Origin: JBIOJB01 sp044450465
GTDB lineage: Bacteria > Chloroflexota > Dormibacteria > Dormibacterales > Dormibacteraceae
Direction of reading: 5' to 3'
Assembly (NCBI GenBank): GCA_044450465.1
Contig: JBIOJB010000058.1
Location: 1-19,415, forward strand
Length of the DNA: 19,415 nucleotides
Part shown: positions 8,984-15,477 of the stretch, piece by piece
Numbering within the stretch: the first letter of the stretch is position 1
Layout: each line of letters starts with the position of its first letter
Notes under the pieces: model-generated
Told to the model about the DNA's origin: nothing
Databases searched by the model: none
The model's input: the letters and a program-made list of their open reading frames with translations, nothing else
Position numbers and translations under genes: made by a program

Positions 8984-10619
8984 TGCTTCAGGATCAAGGC
9001 TGACGTCCAGCTGAAGTCGTAGAGGGCGTTGCCGCCGGCCCCTGTTATATAAGGCTGGACGAGGTACGGCTGAACGTCGTACAGCAGGGGAGCGAAGGCC
9101 GCGTCGTCGACGGCATCTGGCCCGCCGTCCTGTAGCCGGGTATCCCGGCCGCCAGGCTGCCGGAGTCGGCCGCGGCGATGAGCTGGTCGAAGCTCGCATT
9201 GGCGTAGCACGACCCAGACGAGTTGGCCCCGCCGGCGAAGAGGTGGTCGAACCAGTCTCGGGGATGGTCGTAGTCGGCGCTCCAGCTCTGGCGGAACAGG
9301 GTGTAGGCGCAGCTTCCATCGCGGTCGGCGAGGTACGTTTTGCGATCAAGCTCGGCACACGCGACCGTCACTCCGAGGTTCTGCTTCCACTGAGCCGCGA
9401 GGTTGTCGCAGACAAGCTTGTTGACGACGCTGGTGTCGTATGTGTAGGTCAACCCCTTCACGTTCGATCCATTCGGGTCCCAGGCGGCGTAGAGGGCCTT
9501 CGCGCCCGCCGCATCGAACTTGGCGTTGAGGTCGACGCCATCCCCGAGGTAACCCTGTAAACCCTTGCTGATCAGCCCGCCACTTGCCACCGCACAGCCG
9601 GTCTTCTGGTTGCAGACCGCGTCAGCAAGCGCCGCCCGATCGATGGCCAGGCTGAACGCCCGCCGGCCGTCCCTTCCGGCGTCCCCGGAGAAGGGCCCCG
9701 TCTTCAGGTTGAAGCCCACCCAGTAGGTCACCCCGAGGGGGTCGAGGGTGAGCTGCTTCTTCAGGACCAGATCCGCGGTGTACTTCTTTGCCGCGTCGGA
9801 CGAAAGTCCCTGCCGCGCGTAGCCGAGGAGACTGAAGACACCTGACTCGTACAGGGCCAGCTGGGCGGCGGGGTCCGGCTGGACGTCCACGTGGACCTTG
9901 GTGATCGAGCCCGTCTTGCCTCCGTACCAGCCGGGCACCGGCGCGAACTCCATGGACTGTCCGTGCACCCAGGAGAGCAGCTTGAACGGGCCGCTTCCGA
10001 CGAATGTCTGTGGCGTCGTGAACCACGCATCCTGTCCGGCGCTCGCGATCACCTTCTGGTCGACCACCCAGTACGGCCACAACCCAACCTGGGCGATGAA
10101 ATCACCGGCAGCCTTGCTCAGGGTCACGACCACGGTGTAGTCGTCGGGTTTTGACAGTCCGCTCAGGTGGACCGCGCGACCCGCGGCCACGTCGGCGTAA
10201 CCGGCCACCGAGCCGAAGAGCCAGGCGTAGTCGCCCTGACGTGTTGCGGCGCGATCCCAGCTGTAGGTGACGTCGCCGGCTGTGATCGGGTCGCCGTTTG
10301 AGAACTTTGCGTCGTGCCTGATGTGAAAGGTGTACGTGAGACCGTCGGGCGAGACGGCCGGCTGGCCAACCGCGAGGTCCGGGACCTCGCGCAGGGCGTC
10401 GTCGAACCGGTACAGGCCCGAGAAAACGTTGCGCAGGATGTCGATGTCGCCGGGGTTCGCGAGCAGAGCCGGGTCGAGATTCGACAGGTCCTGCGAGATG
10501 GGGAAGGAGAGCGTCTGGTCCGCCGCGAACTGCTGACCGGGAGGCGTGCCGCCTGACGGCGTGCAGGCCGCCAGCACGAGGACGAGCACGCCAAGGGCAG
10601 CGGGGGCGGTTCGGGTCAA
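8980..10619 (-). pseudogene. Second ABC substrate-binding lipoprotein, family 5, with a one-base frameshift near its 3' end
   Basis: This is a paralogue of the receptor at 3206-4993. Both share AADQTL then FPI, LDP, NVF, the DGLTYTF block, KFSNGD and YSW in the same order. Translation starts at TTG 10619, overlapping the upstream oxidoreductase stop (TTGA). The signal peptide ends in LAAC with Cys19 as the lipidated residue. The frame is intact to about 9114 (GYRTAGQM), then passes to another frame that restores DDAAFAPLLYDVQPYLVQPY and the true C-terminus, stopping at 8980-8982. Adding one base around 9110-9114 gives 546 codons plus stop and aligns with KMLEDDATYIPLYY of the paralogue. Unshifted, the protein ends in about 20 unrelated residues at 9045. 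A sequencing error is as likely as true inactivation. Confidence 0.85.
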
Positions 10620-11608
10620 GGCGTCGTGTTCAGGATCACCTTCCCGGTGCTCTTGCGCTGGGCGACGAGCTCCAGCGCCTGCGGGGCGGCCGGGAGAGGG
10701 AATCGCGCGGAGATGTGCGGCTTGATCCGGCCCTGCTCGTAGAGCTCGAGCAGCTCTCGCATGGCGATCGGAACGAGCTCCGGCGCACGCCGCAGGTAAA
10801 GACCCCAGTGCAGCCCGACGACCGAGTAGTTCTTGACCAGGACGTGGCTCAGGGAGGCCTGGGGAATACGTCCCGAGGTGAAGCCCACCACGACGATCCG
10901 GCCCTCGAACGCGATGCATTTGGTGGAGCGGTCGTACACATCGCCACCGACCGGGTCGAAGATGACGTCGGCCCCGCGGCCGCCCGTGATCCGCTTGACC
11001 TCTTCAACGAAATCGGCCGTCTGGTAGTTGATGGCGTGGTCCGCCCCGAGGCTGCGACAGACTTCGGCTTTCTCGTCACTGCCGGCGGTCGCTATCACCA
11101 TGGCGCCCACCGCCTTGCCGAGCTGGATCGCGGCGCTTCCGACGCCGCCGGCGCCTGCATGGACAAGAAGCGTCTCACCTTGCCGCAGAGCGGCTCGCCG
11201 GTGCAGCCCGAACCAGCCGGTCTGATAGATGACGGTGAACGCGGCCGCATCCTCGAAGGGCATGGCGTCGGGCATCCGGATCACCGAGGCGCGGTGAGCG
11301 TCGGCAATCTCGGCGTACCCGCCGCATGTCAGGCCCATGTTGTCCAGCATTGCGATGACGCGGTCACCGGGATTGAGGTCCGATCCTGAGGGGGCGGACA
11401 CCACCACGCCGCTCACCTCTGAGCCGGGCACGAACGGTAGATCGGGCTTGGTCTGGTATTGGCCGGCCACAATCAAGGCGTCGAAGAAGTTGATCGAGGC
11501 GGCGCGAATCTGGATCCGGATCATCCCGTCTGCCGGTTCGCCTGGGTCGATCTCTTCCAGGCGCAAGCGGTCGATTCCTCCGAGCTCGCGGACCACCCAG
11601 GCTTTCAC
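10616..11608 (-). CDS. Quinone oxidoreductase-like, zinc-free MDR family dehydrogenase
   Basis: This is a 330-aa NAD(P)H-dependent oxidoreductase of the medium-chain dehydrogenase/reductase superfamily, close to NADPH:quinone reductase/zeta-crystallin. A GroES-like N-terminal domain contains INFFDALIVAGQY and VPGSEVSGVV. The Rossmann domain has HAGAGGVGSAAIQLGKA (GAGGVG at 152-157), and TGGRGADVIFDPVGGDV follows; the last motif is typical of this subfamily. The catalytic zinc ligands of alcohol dehydrogenases are absent. The start is GTG at 11608, giving the usual MKAWVV N-terminus, although no clear ribosome-binding site is seen. Its TGA stop overlaps the TTG start of the downstream lipoprotein, so the two are probably translated together. 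The reaction is inferred from family; the true electron acceptor is unknown. Confidence 0.93.
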   Translation of the reverse strand: MKAWVVRELGGIDRLRLEEIDPGEPADGMIRIQIRAASINFFDALIVAGQYQTKPDLPFVPGSEVSGVVVSAPSGSDLNPGDRVIAMLDNMGLTCGGYAEIADAHRASVIRMPDAMPFEDAAAFTVIYQTGWFGLHRRAALRQGETLLVHAGAGGVGSAAIQLGKAVGAMVIATAGSDEKAEVCRSLGADHAINYQTADFVEEVKRITGGRGADVIFDPVGGDVYDRSTKCIAFEGRIVVVGFTSGRIPQASLSHVLVKNYSVVGLHWGLYLRRAPELVPIAMRELLELYEQGRIKPHISARFPLPAAPQALELVAQRKSTGKVILNTTP

Positions 11609-11745
11609 CTGGCAAGGCTAGCGCAGGGGGCGATGGCCGCGGCGAGCCCCAACTCCGCTCTCGACTCGGCCCGCCACAGGCTGAGTTAATGGCGATAAGT
11701 GGGACTCAATTCGGAGCGGTGAAAGTAGAGTGAGTTCCGAAAACG

Positions 11746-12675
11746 ATGGGCTACTGGGACCCCAGGGGGAACGCTTACAGCCAGCCACCGGGCTCTGAAT
11801 ACGCGGCTGCTCCACAGCCTCAATCGCTCTCCATCGCCCTGGTCGCCATTGCGGTTGTCGCCTTGCTGGTGCTCGGAGCCGTTGGTTATTTCGTGGGCGG
11901 CAGCGTGTTGGCAAGCAGTCGATTGAGCGCCGCACAGGATGCGCTCGCAGCCGCCCTTTCGCACCAGGTCAAGATGAAAGGCGATGTCACGGCGCTGAGC
12001 GTGGGATTCCTGGGCTCCACCGCGTCGAGCGCAACTCCGGCGGACATATCGCAGGAAAAGGACCAGTTGAAGCAGGTGCTCGATCAGGCTTCAACGGTGC
12101 TGAGCGGCATCGAAAGCGACGATGCGGCTCTGGCCTCGGCGGACTCGGATCTGCTGGGGCTTCAATGGCTCACCTGGCGCAGCAAATCGAGCCTCGACGC
12201 CGAATCGGCGAAGGTCGAGCTCGAGCGTCAGGTCCTTGGGCAGGGCATCACGATCACGTCGGACTACATCTTGCTGGGCGACTTCTACCAGGCGCTTCTG
12301 ACCATCGTGGTCGACATGCAGGCAATTCAAAATGCATCGAACTCGAGAGATGTGAACAGCACGAACGTTGCCGACGAAATGCTGAAGGCCGACGTCGACA
12401 AGGCGATCCAGCAGGATGGAGCGCCAGGGTTGCCGGCGGACGTGGACCCGATGCTTCACGCGATCAAGCAGTTCGGGATTGACTTTGGCAAGTTTCTCTA
12501 CGACGGGAGTCTGGGCGACATCCCAACCGCGCAGGCGGACCTCAAAGCGGCCCAGGCCGATGCGGCTAAGACCCAGTCATACGACTTCAAGAAGATGGGC
12601 ATCGCCGTCAGCGGCTACTACGCGCCGCTGGTGGACAAGTTCAACGCTCTCATCACCAAGGTGGGTAACGGCTGA
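11746..12675 (+). CDS. Uncharacterised membrane-anchored protein with an extracytoplasmic helical domain
   Basis: I do not recognise this 309-aa protein. It starts with a short Pro/Tyr/Gln-rich cytoplasmic segment (PRGNAYSQPPGSEYAAAPQP), followed by one strong transmembrane helix at about residues 28-55 (LSIALVAIAVVALLVLGAV). The rest should face outward and is rich in Ala, Asp, Ser and Lys with long predicted helices and no cysteine. The layout resembles other high-GC Gram-positive proteins with a proline-rich tail, one helix and an outer sensor or structural domain, but I see no named domain. The ATG at 11746 has no obvious ribosome-binding site. It is divergent from the oxidoreductase gene with 137 bases between them. 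A hairpin follows the stop. Confidence 0.75.
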   Translation: MGYWDPRGNAYSQPPGSEYAAAPQPQSLSIALVAIAVVALLVLGAVGYFVGGSVLASSRLSAAQDALAAALSHQVKMKGDVTALSVGFLGSTASSATPADISQEKDQLKQVLDQASTVLSGIESDDAALASADSDLLGLQWLTWRSKSSLDAESAKVELERQVLGQGITITSDYILLGDFYQALLTIVVDMQAIQNASNSRDVNSTNVADEMLKADVDKAIQQDGAPGLPADVDPMLHAIKQFGIDFGKFLYDGSLGDIPTAQADLKAAQADAAKTQSYDFKKMGIAVSGYYAPLVDKFNALITKVGNG

Positions 12676-12708
12676 GGAGGCGGTCTTTTTGGGTACTTCC
12701 CGCCCCTC
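12674..12708 (+). terminator. Possible terminator after the membrane-anchored protein
   Basis: GAGGAGGCGG (12674-12683) can pair with CCGCCCCTC (12700-12708) through nine base pairs with one bulged A; the loop is 16 bases. T-rich sequence (GTTGGTTTCTTT) follows. The stem overlaps the stop codon and has a bulge, so this is only moderately convincing. Confidence 0.4.
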
Positions 12709-12956
12709 GTTGGTTTCTTTGGCGAGATGATCGGCGGCAGTGGTGCAAGAGTCACCTCCCCGGATGAGAGCGGGTGTCCTGCTTGAAAGCCCACTGCGAC
12801 CCTTGACAGGAGATCGTCTTCGGCTCTGATCGTGGCTGAGGGGGTGGCGGCCGCCCGAACGCCACGGTCGGAGTTGCGGCGCCTGACAGCAAGCCCGAGG
12901 CGGAGACGCCAGCTGACGACGCACCCCGAAGTGCAGGGGATGCCGCCCAATACGCG

Positions 12957-13202
12957 ATGGTTGCCTCTACACAGGACGATCCGGCCGGTGTCCGGCGGGC
13001 GCTGCGCTCGTGGGTCCGGCAGGCGACGAGCCCGAACAACCAGAAGGAACGTCAGGCGCAGCTGCACTACTGGCTTTATCGGGCGGGTGAGGCGGACGAG
13101 ATCGACAAGCTCAAGGCTCTCGCCGCCGACAACCCGAAGTTGACCGAGGTGAGCCTCTACGTGCACCTGGCGCTCCAGCCATACGACGAGCTCTGGAGCT
13201 AG
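12957..13202 (+). CDS. Small uncharacterised protein, possibly N-terminally truncated by a frameshift
   Basis: This is an 81-aa unrecognised protein that looks like a real coding sequence: it is charged and helical, with RRALRSWVRQA, KERQAQLHYWLYRAGEADE and KLKALAADNPKLTE, and ends in LQPYDELWS. The ATG at 12957 lacks a ribosome-binding site. The same frame is open upstream to 12840 and reads as plausible protein (SKPEAETPADDAP), but it has no start codon there before a TGA at 12837-12839. A GTG at 12832 would join it if the G run at 12840-12844 had one more base. The true N-terminus is therefore uncertain. It could be a small helical-repeat or regulatory protein; no function is claimed. Confidence 0.55.
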   Translation: MVASTQDDPAGVRRALRSWVRQATSPNNQKERQAQLHYWLYRAGEADEIDKLKALAADNPKLTEVSLYVHLALQPYDELWS

Positions 13203-13273
13203 GCGGGAACACCCGTTCGCCGGCCGGCTCGGGCCGACTTCCGACTCGAGCTTCGCCAGGCGTTGGGACTGTG

Positions 13274-13615
13274 ATGAGACGACAACTCAGCCTGATCGTC
13301 GGCGGGGCGCTTGGAGCGTTCCTGATCGCCATGATCGGGGTTTCGGCACACACCAGCGGTCTCCAGTTCTTCACCAATCTCACCGGCGTGACCCAAAGTC
13401 ACTCGGACGACCACGCCAGCGGCGCACGAACGGAGCCCTCCGAGTCGCCTGAAGCCTCTCCGACCGCGGAGCCGACCGAGAAACCAGAACCGACACCGAA
13501 AGCCTCGCCGACAGCAGAGCCGACCGAGGCGCCTGACGAGGATGAGATGCCAGCTGCAACGTCCAGCTCCGGCGAGAACGATGAAGGCGAGAGCAGCGGG
13601 GGCGGGGGCGACTAG
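13274..13615 (+). CDS. Small membrane-anchored or secreted Pro/Glu/Thr/Ser-rich protein
   Basis: This 113-aa protein starts MRRQLSLIVGGALGAFLIAM, a signal peptide or N-terminal membrane anchor. The remainder is a low-complexity extracytoplasmic tail: Pro/Glu/Thr/Ser-rich with ASPTAEPTE present twice (from about residues 61 and 77), then an acidic and Ser/Gly-rich end (GENDEGESSGGGGD). Such tails often act as cell-wall spacers or glycosylated stalks. No domain is recognised. A GTG directly before the ATG (13271) is an alternative start. A strong terminator follows. Because low-complexity sequence can be open by chance, existence as a gene rests on the clean signal peptide and the terminator. 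Confidence 0.65.
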   Translation: MRRQLSLIVGGALGAFLIAMIGVSAHTSGLQFFTNLTGVTQSHSDDHASGARTEPSESPEASPTAEPTEKPEPTPKASPTAEPTEAPDEDEMPAATSSSGENDEGESSGGGGD

Positions 13616-13650
13616 TCGCCGAGCGGCAACCGTGCCGCAGTAGGTTGGAG

Positions 13651-13677
13651 AAGGGACCGGGCGGCTTCCGGTCCCTT
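13651..13677 (+). terminator. Rho-independent terminator
   Basis: A perfect 10-bp stem, AAGGGACCGG (13651-13660) and CCGGTCCCTT (13668-13677), has a 7-base loop and runs into TTTTGGTTT. It lies 36 bases after the stop of the Pro/Glu-rich protein gene and just beyond the 3' end of the convergent Gly/Asn-repeat gene. It is the cleanest terminator in the window and, since the A tract on the other side is short, mainly serves the rightward transcript. Confidence 0.85.
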
Positions 13678-13717
13678 TTGGTTTCGGTCGAAACGTTGTG
13701 AAGCTGGGCTCTTCTAA

Positions 13718-14152
13718 CTAGCTGCCAGAGTGGCCGTGTCCGTTCCCGTTTCCGTTGCCCTTGCTGCCGTTGCCGTTGCCGTTCTCGAGTCCCTGCCCGT
13801 TCGCGCCGCCGTTGCCTTTCCCATTTCCTTTGCCGTTCCCGTTGCCATTGGCCTTGTTGGTGGGGCCGTTCTCACGGGCGGAGCTGGCGCGGTGCTCAGC
13901 GCTGACCAGCGCGCCATGCTGCCTGGCGAATGAGCTGACGCAAGAACCGATGCCGTGCATTCCAGGCGCGAGTGCAGCCTTGCATTGCTCGACCTGCTGC
14001 TGGACCTGCTGTCCCCAGTTGACTGGGTTGATACTTCCTGTGATCGTTGCTTCACCCGCCATGCCGGCGGCGCTCACGGCCAGTACCCCTGTGACAAGTC
14101 CAATCGCGGCCTTGGCCGTCACCAGACCGGTGATCCTCGCGAGAAAAGTCAT
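13718..14152 (-). CDS. Exported protein with a Gly/Asn/Lys repeat tail
   Basis: This 144-aa protein begins with a signal peptide (Arg6, Lys14, hydrophobic core to VSAAGMAGEA, likely cleaved near residues 30-34). A short mature domain follows (about 35-95) with WGQQVQQQVEQCKAALAPG and two cysteines, C57 and C71, that could form a disulfide. From about residue 96 the protein is a Gly/Asn tail with Lys, built of GNGNGKGNG-like units and ending in HGHSGS. The ATG at 14152 follows TAGGGGG at about 8 bases on the minus strand. Proteins of this shape (export signal, small alpha domain, GNG tail) occur in high-GC soil bacteria, but I know no function. The tail is likely extended and hydrophilic at the cell surface. 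Confidence 0.75.
   Translation of the reverse strand: MTFLARITGLVTAKAAIGLVTGVLAVSAAGMAGEATITGSINPVNWGQQVQQQVEQCKAALAPGMHGIGSCVSSFARQHGALVSAEHRASSARENGPTNKANGNGNGKGNGKGNGGANGQGLENGNGNGSKGNGNGNGHGHSGS
13735..13860. repeat. Short degenerate tandem repeats encoding the Gly/Asn tail
   Basis: On the plus strand TTGCCGTTCCCG- and TTGCCGTTGCC-like units recur through this stretch and translate on the minus strand as alternating Asn and Gly with Lys. Units are short and unspaced, so this is a coding microsatellite, not a CRISPR array. Such repeats are prone to copy-number change in multiples of three or six bases, altering tail length without breaking the frame. Confidence 0.7.
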
Positions 14153-14413
14153 TCTTCTGGCCCCCTAGGGAGATTTGCGACCGTTATCGGCGCCCGTAGG
14201 CCCTGGACGCTCTTGCAGCATCCGGGTGCCGTCGGTTCCTGCTTCAGCAGGCTCGCGAACGAGTCAGCGCTTCCAGGTCACTTCTCAAGAGAAACCATCG
14301 AGGTGATCGAACTACCCATTTCGTCTGGCTCTGCGAGGCGAGGGTCGACCCATCGCCATAGTCTTTGCCGATCTTTCGCGCTCAGACGCGGAGTTCTAAA
14401 GGGGAGCAGCACA

Positions 14414-15070
14414 TTGGAAGCATCTGTGGCCGAAACTCGTGGCAGCGTTTTCTTTGGCGTAATCGCCATCCTCACTGGAGTTTCATTCTTGGCCCACTTG
14501 GGCGTGGTGTTCGCCCTGCCGTCGCCCGATTCCTACCAAGAGCTGGCCGCCTACAGGGATCACCAGACCGTCTATGCGCTCTTGTTTATCTCGATCGTCG
14601 TGTTTTGCATCCTGGCCTTCACGTTCCTGGTTGGCCTAGGCAGGCTGCTCGCGCTGCGATCCTCATTGCTGGCGGCTGGAGCCACGACAGCAGTCGCTCT
14701 TGGAATTTTCGTCACCGCCTTAGGGGTCGTGCTCTCGATCGGCGCCCTCGCCGCTTTGAACGGGTTGCCATCCGACCCGGCTTACTCGGCCAACTCCGCT
14801 TTCGAAGCCGCATTCTGGGCGAACCTTCAGTCACTCACGAACGTGTTCGGTGACGCCTTTTTGGGGTTTGGGTTGCTGCTGTTGGGCTGGGTTGCTTGGG
14901 GTGGCCCTCAAGTTCCAAAGTGGCTCGCGATCATTTCGATGATCGGAGGCCTTGGTGCTCTTGCCGGCATCGTGGCTGATTCGCTGGGTGGGTTGGGCTT
15001 TCTCGCAGTCACCGTATGGTCACTGGTGGTGGGGGTCAAGATCCTGCGAAGGCCCCAGATCGCCGGCTGA
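14414..15070 (+). CDS. Uncharacterised multi-pass membrane protein (about six helices)
   Basis: This 218-aa integral membrane protein is predicted from hydrophobicity to have six helices: FFGVIAILTGVSFLAHLGVV, YALLFISIVVFCILAFTFLV, ATTAVALGIFVTALGVVLSI, AFLGFGLLLLGWVAW, WLAIISMIGGLGALAGIV and FLAVTVWSLVVGVKIL. The pattern resembles DUF4386-like proteins of high-GC bacteria, but that is from general appearance only. The TTG at 14414 is chosen because AAAGGGGAG lies 7 bases upstream and the predicted N-terminus starts just before the first helix; a GTG at 14426 is possible. The open frame continues to 13955 but the upstream part has no membrane or coding character. It has its own promoter region, shared divergently with the Gly/Asn-repeat gene. 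No catalytic motif is seen. Confidence 0.72.
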   Translation: MEASVAETRGSVFFGVIAILTGVSFLAHLGVVFALPSPDSYQELAAYRDHQTVYALLFISIVVFCILAFTFLVGLGRLLALRSSLLAAGATTAVALGIFVTALGVVLSIGALAALNGLPSDPAYSANSAFEAAFWANLQSLTNVFGDAFLGFGLLLLGWVAWGGPQVPKWLAIISMIGGLGALAGIVADSLGGLGFLAVTVWSLVVGVKILRRPQIAG

Positions 15071-15188
15071 CCCGAAGCTCGCTCCTGGTCACCCGCGGCG
15101 TAGCAACTCTCGACCACCGTGAAGCTGGTATTTGTAGTGCCTTTTGGGGTTGTGCGAAGATGGGCCTCGGCGCAAGTGTGCCGAGGCG

Positions 15189-15428
15189 ATGCCCTATAGA
15201 ACGCGGTGGAACGACTACAGGTCTGTCCTCGGTGACGACTATCGCACCGTTACCTCACGGGTGGGATTTCAGGCGGGCGCCGTCGCTCACATACTGCAAG
15301 ACGGGGCCGGGTCAACCCTGTGCGGCGTTCCATTTTCATACCTGGCAACTTTCGAGGACTTGGATGAACCCGTCTGCGGGAAATGTATCGAGCAGCACGC
15401 CAGACTTGAAGTGCGCGAGCCCACCTAG
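15189..15428 (+). CDS. Tiny HCCC protein, putative zinc-binding
   Basis: This 79-aa protein has a conserved-looking metal pattern: His34, then TLCG with Cys45, then VCGKC with Cys63 and Cys66, and His70 after it. This H-x10-C-x17-C-x2-C arrangement is common in small uncharacterised proteins of actinobacteria and their phages, where it is thought to bind zinc. The ATG at 15189 has a weak GAGG just upstream. The frame is open further 5' to a TTG at 15144, which would add 15 residues with less family-like content. It lies between the six-helix membrane gene and the convergent rph gene. Role unknown; interaction with nucleic acid or protein is speculation. Confidence 0.6.
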   Translation: MPYRTRWNDYRSVLGDDYRTVTSRVGFQAGAVAHILQDGAGSTLCGVPFSYLATFEDLDEPVCGKCIEQHARLEVREPT

Positions 15429-15477
15429 CTCCACCGTTCCAACCGGGCAGCTTCGTTTGCGTGGATCCTTCGTGAAG

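Noticed and set aside
10620..10919. N-terminal extension of the second receptor's open frame
   Set aside because: It lies wholly within the oxidoreductase gene; the lipoprotein signal begins right at TTG 10619.
13735..13860. Possible CRISPR-like repeat array
   Set aside because: Units are short, degenerate, unspaced and in frame with the Gly/Asn tail of an exported protein.
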